This document shows positions 1 through 6,901 of a stretch of DNA of 64,000 bases, in pieces. Every line of letters starts with the position of its first letter. Position 1 is the stretch's first letter. The position numbers were made by a program, and so were the translations under genes. Source of the stretch: Prostheceraeus crozeri (Eukaryota; Platyhelminthes; Polycladida; Euryleptidae); the NCBI GenBank assembly GCA_907163375.1, contig CAJQUW010003382.1:52483-116482 (forward strand). Reading direction: 5' to 3'. The notes under the pieces were generated by a model. That model made no database searches. It saw nothing but the letters and a program-made list of their open reading frames with translations, and had not been told where the DNA came from.

Positions 1-437
1 TGACAAGTCCTCCAACAACACCAAATACCGCATTGGAGTTCTCCTCTCCATATACATCAGCAAAGGTGCTCGTTACACCAAATGCACCAAGAAAGGCGAA
101 GGTGGAGAAGACATACAATCTCGACAATATACGAAAGTTATCATTATCGGAGGAGGATGAAGAGGAGTTGCCCGACCTAACAGGCATACGGTGGAAATAT
201 TTACAATATGATGCCGAAGGGGTGATGGAGATGACCAGCAAGTCGCACTTGCATCAAATATGGGAGTGGTACACCCCTAACTCCCAACCGCGAACCGTGG
301 CGGAGTGGGCGTACATTGAGAAAGTGAGGGACGCTGCAGAAGAACGTTTAAAGCAGCTCAACTGTTTTTGTAATCTATGTGAAGCCAGACTCTGGGACGA
401 TATTGACGATGAAGACCTTTTGAAATACATGCCATAA
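1..437 (+). CDS. Polinton accessory protein with C-terminal CxxC, 5' edge cut
   Basis: The reading frame is open from base 1. The window begins with TG of what, by comparison with the copy at 59116, is the initiator ATG, so only one base is missing and the protein would be about 145 residues. It has a Pro/Thr-rich N terminus, an acidic stretch, a conserved core with a Trp/Tyr-rich segment (IWEWYTPNSQP) and a C-terminal CFCNLC motif before an acidic end. The function is unknown and I recognise no family. The stop codon is embedded in a polyadenylation signal. The gene is intact here, whereas the element B copy has a nonsense codon. Confidence 0.7.
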   Translation, partial: TSPPTTPNTALEFSSPYTSAKVLVTPNAPRKAKVEKTYNLDNIRKLSLSEEDEEELPDLTGIRWKYLQYDAEGVMEMTSKSHLHQIWEWYTPNSQPRTVAEWAYIEKVRDAAEERLKQLNCFCNLCEARLWDDIDDEDLLKYMP

Positions 438-441
438 TAAA
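436..441 (+). terminator. AATAAA polyadenylation signal overlapping a stop codon
   Basis: AATAAA begins one base into the TAA stop of the upstream gene. The copy in element B has the same arrangement, so the 3' UTR must be very short. Confidence 0.6.
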
Positions 442-500
442 TGTTTATTTCGTATTATCTTTGCTTTCATACTGACTTACTTGAATGGGGTTTTAGTGAA

Positions 501-1105
501 TAATTTAACCATGTATACTTTTTCATTTGGAAATAGTAGCACGCTTAGTTTAACTTGTAAATCTTATAACATTTCATATGGACGATGATGGTAGATGAAA
601 TAGTGTCAAATAAATTAAGATAGCTTACACTTCTGATACAGGGATAGCAATCGACTGCGATCCATGTGTAAAGAGCTTGTTAGACTACGGATGGGCTTAA
701 GTGGATGATTTAACCATGTATACTTTTTCATTTGGAAATAGTAGCACGCTTAGTTTAACTTGTAAATCTTATAACATTTCATATGGACGATGATGGTAGA
801 TAAAATAGTGTCAAATAAATTAAGATAGCTTACACTTCTGATACAGGGATAGCAATCGACTGCGATCCATGTGTAAAGAGCTTGTTAGACTATGGATGGG
901 CTTAAGTGGATGATTTAACCATGTATACTTTTTCATTTGGAAATAGTAGCACGCTTAGTCTAACTTGTAAATCTAAAAACATTTCATATGGACGATGATG
1001 GTAGATAAAATAGTGTCAAATAAATTAAGATAGCTTACACTTCTGATACAGGGATAGCAATCGACTGCGATCCATGTGTAAAGAGCTTGTTAGACTACGG
1101 AAGAG
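501..1105 (+). repeat. Three tandem copies of a 205-bp unit
   Basis: The phrase TTTAACCATGTATAC recurs at a 205-bp spacing, starting near 504, 709 and 914. The three copies are nearly identical, with the last ending near 1100. Element B has one copy (about 59620-59825), so the triplication is specific to A or was lost in B. Each unit ends with the conserved phrase GGGATAGCAATCGACTGC. I see no convincing reading frame in the array. Confidence 0.9.
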
Positions 1106-1106
1106 A

Positions 1107-1617
1107 GAAGTGTGTTATGTTGCGTGTGGCGCGTGAGTGTCCTCCCATTTCATTCCATTCATCAATTCGTCTCATTGATAGAGACAGGTAGAACTCATGG
1201 TTCTCATAACGTATGCAATGGAAAGTTTTAGGCAACCTTCGACAGTTGGCTAAATGTCGCCCTGGCGCGAATGCATACTACGTTGAGACAGAGGCAATCA
1301 CTTGCAAACATGACGCAGAGAGGTTTAACAAGATTGACCATTGCCGAATGTCCCTTGCGGTATACATAGCTACGGGTTTCACCGCCGCCCTTTACAGGAA
1401 CGCCCGTCGAAAGGAAGTATTACACCGAACTGCATTTGCAACGTTCAAGTTGACTGATAGCAGATTCAACTTAATGATAGTATTCGCCAGTCCGAAGACT
1501 GCCCAGGGCAAACCGCGAGGAGGTTCTATCATGTCTTGCCCCATGGTGGCCCTTAAGAGAGCCGATGGTTCGTTCTCGGTGACAATTAAGTTGACTATTG
1601 GCTTGAATAGTCAATAG
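1107..1617 (+). other. Segment conserved in A and B, with a doubtful plus-strand ORF
   Basis: The stretch is almost identical to 59833-60310 in element B. A plus-strand frame at 1213-1617 could encode 134 residues starting MQWKVLGNLRQ, but in B the same frame is stopped inside the shared 3' module. The few differences between copies do not favour synonymous positions. I therefore regard coding as unproven. The conservation may instead reflect recent common ancestry or a regulatory role. Confidence 0.35.
1438..1579 (-). repeat. Shared 3' module, copy 1
   Basis: A unit of about 140 bp recurs at 1963-2100, 2432-2574 and 60167-60310. Read on the minus strand, every copy starts CCGAGAACGAACC directly after the 3' end of a different minus-strand gene. 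Its far end contains an inverted repeat, AAGTTGA against TCAACTT, around a 12-nt loop. Here it follows the 83-residue gene. Confidence 0.85.
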
Positions 1618-1846
1618 GTATGACAGCTAGGTTGTCATAAACCCTATACCGCCGAGGTCGTACTGGTGCATCTGGCACCTTTCGGATGCGGGTGGTTTTA
1701 GGAGTCCACACCTCATCCGTCCAAACGATCCTCTTGATCTTCCCCTTCTTCTCATCCTCATCCCACTCGTCGAGGATGATGAAGTTGGGAATACCGTTGT
1801 CTTCATCGGTGAAGACGGGAATGTTGTCGGCAGATGTCGCTTCCAT
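1595..1846 (-). CDS. Small acidic Polinton accessory protein (83 aa)
   Basis: The frame starts at an ATG at 1846 and encodes a protein with an acidic N-terminal half (FTDEDNG, DEWDEDEKKG) and a basic segment (TTRIRKVP). There is no recognisable domain, signal peptide or membrane segment. A TATA box lies about 45 bp upstream. The 3' end runs into shared 3' module copy 1. Element B has no counterpart, so the gene looks like a gained or lost accessory cassette. An overlapping frame starting at 1857 is treated as a shadow. Confidence 0.5.
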   Translation of the reverse strand: MEATSADNIPVFTDEDNGIPNFIILDEWDEDEKKGKIKRIVWTDEVWTPKTTRIRKVPDAPVRPRRYRVYDNLAVIPIDYSSQ

Positions 1847-1886
1847 CGTGACTTCAAATTGAATGAGAAGCGCTACAATCTTCTGG

Positions 1887-1895
1887 CTTATATAG
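1887..1895 (-). promoter_or_regulatory. TATA box of the 83-aa gene
   Basis: On the minus strand this reads CCTATATAAG, about 45 bp before the ATG at 1846. Confidence 0.5.
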
Positions 1896-1962
1896 GGTTT
1901 TCAACAATGAATTGCTCAACAGCGAATCAGAATGCTTCAGGGATAGCAATCGACTGCATAAT

Positions 1963-2100
1963 GTTCAAGTTGACTGATAGCAGATTCAACTTAATGATAG
2001 TATTCGCCAGTCCGAAGACTGCCCAGGGCAAACCGCGAGGAGGTTCTATCATGTCTTGCCCCATGGTGGCCCTTAAGAGAGCCGATGGTTCGTTCTCGGG
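1963..2100 (-). repeat. Shared 3' module, copy 2
   Basis: Nearly identical to copy 1. On the plus side it is joined directly to GGGATAGCAATCGACTGC, which in the first copy lies several hundred bases away. A deletion or recombination must have brought the two together. Confidence 0.85.
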
Positions 2101-2110
2101 AGTCGTCATC

Positions 2111-2377
2111 CTACAGCCTACCAATTCTGCTGAGAGAGTCAAAGACTCTCTCTTTGGTAGCACTGTCGACTTCCACACTAACTGGCACATGACTAAAAAT
2201 TGGAATGTAGCGCCATTCCGTTGGATTGACAGCAGTTGCTGTCATCGGATTGCCAATCCGAGCAAGATTGTTGTGGACTCTGTCTTGCTCCTCTAGCCTG
2301 ACGAACTCCTCAAATAAATTTCGCGGCCTTAACTGCGGTCCGCGAGGAGAGCTGACTTGACTGTTCGGCGTCTGCAT
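2111..2377 (-). CDS. Small Polinton accessory protein (88 aa)
   Basis: The frame starts at the ATG at 2377 (MQTPNSQVSSP). It continues with an Arg-rich segment and two short helical-looking stretches (LFEEFVRLEEQDRV near the N terminus, ATKERVFDSLSRIG at the C terminus). I recognise no family. A TATA box sits 32 bp upstream, and the stop is followed within about 10 bp by shared 3' module copy 2. It is absent from element B. Confidence 0.5.
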   Translation of the reverse strand: MQTPNSQVSSPRGPQLRPRNLFEEFVRLEEQDRVHNNLARIGNPMTATAVNPTEWRYIPIFSHVPVSVEVDSATKERVFDSLSRIGRL

Positions 2378-2408
2378 GATTGAAATGAAATGAAATGAGA
2401 GGCAGTGG

Positions 2409-2416
2409 TTTATATA
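2409..2416 (-). promoter_or_regulatory. TATA box of the 88-aa gene
   Basis: TATATAAA on the minus strand, 32 bp before the ATG at 2377. This is typical TATA-to-start spacing if the 5' UTR is nearly absent. Confidence 0.55.
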
Positions 2417-2431
2417 CCCCTCTAACGCGAC

Positions 2432-2574
2432 GCAACGTTCAAGTTGACTGATAGCAGATTCAACTTAATGATAGTATTCGCCAGTCCGAAGACTGCCCAG
2501 GGCAAACCGCGTGGAGGTTCTATCATGTCTTGCCCCTAGGTGGCCCTTAAGAGAGCCGATGGTTCGTTCTCGGG
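2432..2574 (-). repeat. Shared 3' module, copy 3
   Basis: Same unit as copies 1 and 2, with CCTAGG in place of the CCATGG seen in the others. It lies after the last exon of the coiled-coil gene at 2675-3910. Confidence 0.85.
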
Positions 2575-2674
2575 AGTAAATTGATGGGGTGGTGAAGGCA
2601 GGCAAAGATCTGCAATGAAAATGATATGTATTAGAATAGGATATACTATCTTATTTACTTTTTCACTTACCAAG

Positions 2675-3910
2675 TTAGTCATCCTTAGGCAGTCTCGCGG
2701 GCTTCCTGATTGAAAATTTGTGGAGATGCCCGCGCATTCTTAGTGTAGCGTGGAGGCATTTCTTGCTCGGATGTCCATGATAGCAAATAATTGATTCGTC
2801 CAGGCTTTTATTGACGAGGACTTCGCCGGCCAGATGGTTATCCCGAATAGGGATGTGGAACTCAAACAAACGATCCTCATTCACACGTTCCCACTCATCC
2901 CTCATGCGCTCCAACTTCTCACACGCCTGCCTCTCATCACCCCGCCGAGCCACAGTCCTCTCCAACTCAACATTCCTCGCTCTCAACACACTCATCTCCT
3001 TCATCATCTCCTCAAACTTCGCTTCTGCCTCTCCCATTCTCCTCTCCGCAGCACTCGCCCTCTTCTCACACTCATCATTCTTGTCTTCCAACACTCGCAC
3101 ATTCTCCTTCAACTCTTTCACAACACGCCTCATACGGATATTCTCATCTGCCACCTCCTTACATTTCACCTCCTTCATTTTCAGCTCACTCAACTCACTC
3201 AACGTTCTCTCATTCACCTTCCTCAAACTTTCATAGCGATCTACCAACAAAGCATGTGCCGCTTGCTGCGACACATGCTTCTTTTCCATGTCCTCATCCC
3301 ACCGCGCCGACTGCTTCCGTACCCCACCACCCTTCACTATTGGGGAAGATGAGCTCTTCGGGGGGTCGCTAATAACAATATTGGATACCTCCGATGACGA
3401 AGAGCTCAACTTCCTCACACACTTCCTCACTCGCTCCCTATCCAAATCCACATCATCCTCATCATCACTCTCAAACACTCTCTTCCGCCACTTGTCAGCC
3501 TTCAAACCGGCCACAGCATTCTCTACCTCATTCTCCACAGCATTCCCACTAGCATTCTCCACAGCATTCCCACTAGCATTCTCAACAACATTCCCACTAG
3601 CATTCTCAACAACATTCTCAACAACATTCGCAACATTCGCCAACATTCGCTCCCTCTCTTCCACAATCAACTGCGTAAACCTCAAATCGGTCACCAACCC
3701 TCCTACACACTCACCATGCCTCCGATAAAACTCGGCCTCCTGCCCAACAACCAACAGCACCCTGCACTTCACACAGGCAATCCTATTCAGGATAACCATG
3801 TGGTCGGCCCCTGCCTTCCTTATGTGGTCCCTGAGACCGTCTCGGCGGTTGATTCTACCGCATACGCACATTTTGATGTGAAATTTTTTGTTTTTGTCGT
3901 TATTGACCAT
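2675..3910 (-). CDS. Zinc-finger and coiled-coil accessory protein of Polinton A (411 aa)
   Basis: The ATG is at 3910. Residues about 15-70 carry Cys/His pairs (MCVCGRINRRD, CVKCR, HGEC) that suggest a zinc-binding domain. A run of an eight-residue repeat (VENASGNA) follows near residues 95-130, then an acidic/Ser-rich linker and a long Glu/Lys/Arg coiled coil (about 225-345). A conserved FHIPIR motif lies near the C terminus. Element B has a diverged, frame-broken homologue with the same order of parts. Three bases after the stop there is a GTAAGT donor (intron 2610-2670, 61 nt, ending TTGCAG), which puts an intron in the 3' UTR. A 5' acceptor (CTTACAG) before the ATG suggests an upstream non-coding exon. 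The function is unknown; a scaffold or DNA-bound structural role is conceivable. Confidence 0.6.
   Translation of the reverse strand: MVNNDKNKKFHIKMCVCGRINRRDGLRDHIRKAGADHMVILNRIACVKCRVLLVVGQEAEFYRRHGECVGGLVTDLRFTQLIVEERERMLANVANVVENVVENASGNVVENASGNAVENASGNAVENEVENAVAGLKADKWRKRVFESDDEDDVDLDRERVRKCVRKLSSSSSEVSNIVISDPPKSSSSPIVKGGGVRKQSARWDEDMEKKHVSQQAAHALLVDRYESLRKVNERTLSELSELKMKEVKCKEVADENIRMRRVVKELKENVRVLEDKNDECEKRASAAERRMGEAEAKFEEMMKEMSVLRARNVELERTVARRGDERQACEKLERMRDEWERVNEDRLFEFHIPIRDNHLAGEVLVNKSLDESIICYHGHPSKKCLHATLRMRGHLHKFSIRKPARLPKDD
3532..3640 (-). repeat. Coding minisatellite, 24-bp unit
   Basis: About four imperfect copies of a 24-bp unit encode the VENASGNA repeat of the coiled-coil protein. 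The element B homologue lacks it, so it expanded recently. Confidence 0.75.
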
Positions 3911-4004
3911 TTTTGTCGTTACTGAGATTTCTCGTTAACTGTAAGATAATGAAATTAGTATAAGTTTTGAATCATGTAGTACAGTCATATTCCTAAAGCA
4001 TTAA

Positions 4005-4222
4005 ACTTAGTCAGGAATGATAGATGTGAGTGTAGTGAGTGGCACTCGATCCCGTCGACAGCCCGAAGGCCTTGTACCGATCACTAGGGAAGTGAGAGAT
4101 CTTCCCCGATACCCGCTCTTTACAGCTAAAGACATCATTGTCACTGCCCCGAAGTGGTAACAGGAACGCCGAGTCAAAGGTAGTGATCAGTAGCTGGGAT
4201 CTAACCCCTCAAAGCTGCCTTA
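4005..4222. ncRNA. Hairpin-rich conserved module, copy 1 (candidate structured RNA)
   Basis: About 215 bp, repeated at 4321-4538 and in element B at 61471-61688, with much higher identity than the flanks. It contains a GCC-CGAA-GGC tetraloop hairpin (4061-4070), a GGGAAG/CTTCCC hairpin (4087-4106), and an 8-bp long-range pairing GATCACTA (4079-4086) with TAGTGATC (4181-4188) that encloses the second hairpin. There is no long reading frame. It lies upstream of the coiled-coil gene's 5' end. It could be a structured RNA, a 5' leader or a packaging/replication site. The strand of any transcript is unknown. Confidence 0.45.
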
Positions 4223-4320
4223 GTTAAATTTCTGATAGCAGATTTGAATGTAGTATACAGCCTAGAACATAATATCATCATTCAACATTCAACTTAGTCA
4301 ACATTCAACATAATATCAAC

Positions 4321-4538
4321 ACTTAGTGAGGAATGATAGATGTGAGTGTAGTGAGTGGCACTCGATCCCGTCGACAGCCCGAAGGCCTTGTACCGATCAC
4401 TAGGGAAGTGAGAGATCTTCCCCGATACCCGCTCTTTACAGCTGAAGACATCATTGTCACTGCCCCGAAGTGGTAACAGGAACGCCGAGTCAAAGGTAGT
4501 GATCAGTAGCTGGGATCTAACCCCTCAAAGCTGCCTTA
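4321..4538. ncRNA. Hairpin-rich conserved module, copy 2
   Basis: A direct copy of 4005-4222 at a 316-bp offset, differing at only a few positions. All three paired regions seen in copy 1 are retained. The spacer between the two copies is simple sequence made of repeated CAACATTCAAC phrases. Confidence 0.45.
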
Positions 4539-4559
4539 GACTTAGTTAAATTTCAAATC

Positions 4560-5095
4560 TGATAGCATATTTGAACTCAGGATACTTGAAAACCTTAGTC
4601 TATATGTTAAAACTTTGAAAAAAGTGAAAATTAAGAATTTTTAAAAAATTCCGCATTTTACTACTCATACTACTTTTAAAAAATTTTATCAGTAGTAAAG
4701 ACACTATCAAACTCTATCATACAAACTTTGAAGTAGCAAGATAGCTTGCCTACTTCAAAAGATAGAGTCCTTTGCACCCGATATCGGGAGCTCAGAGCGA
4801 CGACCGTCGCTTACCTCGTCTTTCGATGAAGTGATCAGACTTACGTTGTCGGGGGTTTATATATGCTCGGAAGAAAACTTAAAATGGCTCTATCTCCGAA
4901 AGTATTCATCGTAGCGACATGCGGTTTGTTGCAAACGATTTGTCTCATCATTCTTTACAATATGACACCTGAACCATTCTCATATGACCACGGGAAGTTG
5001 GTCCGCCAGCACATGTCCATGTAACATGCCACAAGTGAAAAAATTCCTAAGTGTGAGAGCTCCAGTGTGGTGAAAATTTTGAAAAATTTAAAACT
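4560..5095. other. Spacer before the terminal repeat of element A
   Basis: AT-rich sequence with a foldback around ACTACT...AGTAGT near 4665-4700. A similar but diverged foldback lies in element B near 62195-62220. No gene is seen. Confidence 0.5.
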
Positions 5096-5099
5096 TCCG

Positions 5100-5215
5100 A
5101 ATTTCAACCTGGGACCTTAACCAAAACATTTTTCATCAAATTTCACTGACCTCCCCCCCCCTCGTTCAGAGAAATTTGATGAAAAATGTTTTGGTGACGG
5201 TCCCAGGTCGAAATT
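5100..5215. repeat. Inverted repeat at the start of the terminal array
   Basis: The left arm contains AACATTTTTCATCAAATTTC and the right arm GAAATTTGATGAAAAATGTT, with the CCTGGGACC/GGTCCCAGG ends also pairing. The spacer is a C-run. The arms show that the tandem unit starts from a local inversion. Confidence 0.75.
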
Positions 5216-6345
5216 CCACACTTTGGAAAATTTTCAAAATTTTACCCATACAAAGTCACTCTGACACTTAGGATTTTTTCAGGTGAGCGAGCTCCGACCT
5301 AAAATCTTGTAACCGCTCTAACTTTTGAACGAAGACAGATAGGAACAAGCCGATTCTTTCACTGAATTTGTCTCACTCTTAGCTTTCAAACGAGCTATTG
5401 CACGAGAAAATCCGTCCACTAGAAGCCAAGATAGAAGCTAGCTGTCCAGGGGGGGGGAGGTCAGTGAAATTTGATGAAAAATGTTTTGGTGACGGTCCCA
5501 GGTCGAAATTCCACACTTTGGAAAATTTTCAAAATTTTACCCATACAAAGCCACTCTGACACTTAGGATTTTTTCAGGTGAGCGAGCTCCGACCTAAAAT
5601 CTTGTAACCGCTCTAACTTTTGAACGAAGACAGATAGGAACAAGCCGATTCTTTCACTGAATTTGTCTCACTCTTAGCTTTCAAACGAGCTATTGCACGA
5701 GAAAATCCGTCCACTAGAAGCCAAGATAGAAGCTAGCTGTCCAGGGGGGGGGAGGTCAGTGAAATTTGATGAAAAATGTTTTGGTGACGGTCCCAGGTCG
5801 AAATTCCACACTTTGGAAAATTTTCAAATTTTTACCCATACAAAGTCACTCTGACACTTAGGATTTTTCAGGTGAGCGAGCTCCGACCTAAAATCTTGTA
5901 ACCGCTCTAACTTGTGAACGGCTGGTCCGATTGACTCGCAACAAAAAATGTTGTCGAGCAGTTTTTTCTCCTCTTTCAAACGAGTAGCTGTAAGACAAAA
6001 TCCGTCCACTAGAACCAAAGTTAGAAGATTGTTGTCGGGGGGGGGGGGTCAGTGAAATTTGATGAAAAAATGTTTTGGTGACGGTCCCAGGTCGAAATTC
6101 CACACTTTGGAAAATTTTCAAAATTTTACCCATACAAAGCCACTCTGACACTTAGGATTTTTCAGGTGAGCGAGCTCCGACCTAAAATCTTGTAACCGCT
6201 CTAACTTTTGAACGAAGACAGATAGGAGCAAGCCGATTCTTTCACTGAATTTGTCTCACTCTTAGCTTTCAAACGAGCTATCGCACGACAAAATCCGTCC
6301 ACTGGAAGCAAGCCGTCCAGGGGGGGGGGACGTCAGCCGAAAATT
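5172..6345 (+). repeat. Tandem array of a unit of about 297 bp, each ending in a G-run
   Basis: Roughly four copies of a unit that begins GAAATTTGATGAAAAATG and ends with a run of 8-10 G residues (near 5450, 5745, 6040, 6320). Part of the unit (ACAGATAGGAACAAGCCGATT) recurs reverse-complemented in the left terminal repeat of element B. This is a terminal-repeat array, not coding sequence. The ORFs within it are shadows. Confidence 0.85.
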
Positions 6346-6901
6346 TTTTCTCTCCGATTTCGCTGGAAACATCCTTCCTAACCCAAAATTTCACGTAGAT
6401 TCCGAATCTGGCCTCCGTTTTCTCATCCGATGCTTCGTTTGGGCGCTACACACCAAAACGTCCCAAATTCTAACTCTGTCGTTTTTCGAAAAATGTTGAA
6501 AATTTTTTCTCACCGATTGCCTTGAAACTCACCCTACCGATGCAGAATTTCACGCTGAATCCGAATCTGACCTCCGTTTTCTCATCCGACCACTCCTTCC
6601 ACTCGAAACAAGCCATTTTACAACCCAACATTCAGCAGATTGCACCAAAAACATCACACACTATAGCCTCAAGACTAATCCTGGCGGTCGCCCACGTCAA
6701 CCTAGACGGTCGCCCACGTCAACCAGGCGGTCGGACCAACGCACCCGAGTCTCACACTCTGTCGTTGCAGAGGGGGGGGGGGGACTCAGACACGAAGCAC
6801 CACGGCGGCCGACCACGACACTCTGCCGTGCCAGAGGGGGGGGGGGACGCAGCGATGGCCGCCATCTTGCGCGGTCCAGAAGTGGAGTTTTGCTTACTAC
6901 T
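6346..6901 (+). repeat. Terminal inverted repeat, outer part, of Polinton A
   Basis: Reverse complement of 41153-41500 in element B, sharing long blocks such as CATCACACACTATAGCCTCA. Two outermost blocks carry CACTCTG(C/T)CG and end in G11-12 runs. Both elements converge on TTGCTTACTACT at the tip. The 6 bp beyond the tip are TATAGA. The ORF at 6522-6947 is a shadow of this repeat. Confidence 0.8.

Larger units (their letters stand above)
1..6901 (+). mobile_element. Polinton/Maverick element A, right end only
   Basis: The sequence from the window start to 6901 matches, in order and orientation, the right third of the second Polinton (59116-62866): the same small plus-strand gene, the same conserved spacer, a coiled-coil minus-strand gene, the hairpin-rich module and then the terminal repeat. 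The terminal part (6346-6901) is the reverse complement of the left end of element B (41153-41500). Both copies end in TTGCTTACTACT, that is AGTAGTAAGCAA read inward, and Polinton termini typically begin AG and end CT. The left part of A lies outside the window, so its virion and polymerase genes cannot be assessed. Confidence 0.85.

Noticed and set aside
1927-2190. 87-residue minus-strand ORF through the shared 3' module
   Set aside because: It spans the end of one gene and the module. The other module copies are preceded by different frames, so no common protein is indicated.
2811-3728. Several plus-strand ORFs over the coiled-coil gene
   Set aside because: They are antisense shadows of the low-complexity Glu/Lys/Ser codons of the minus-strand gene. 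Their Ser/Phe/Thr-rich composition is typical of such shadows.
4005-4222. Possible tRNA- or 5S-derived SINE, or a hammerhead ribozyme
   Set aside because: No proper A box/B box pair, no 5S similarity that I recognise, and no CUGAUGA...GAAA core. It is kept as an unassigned structured module.
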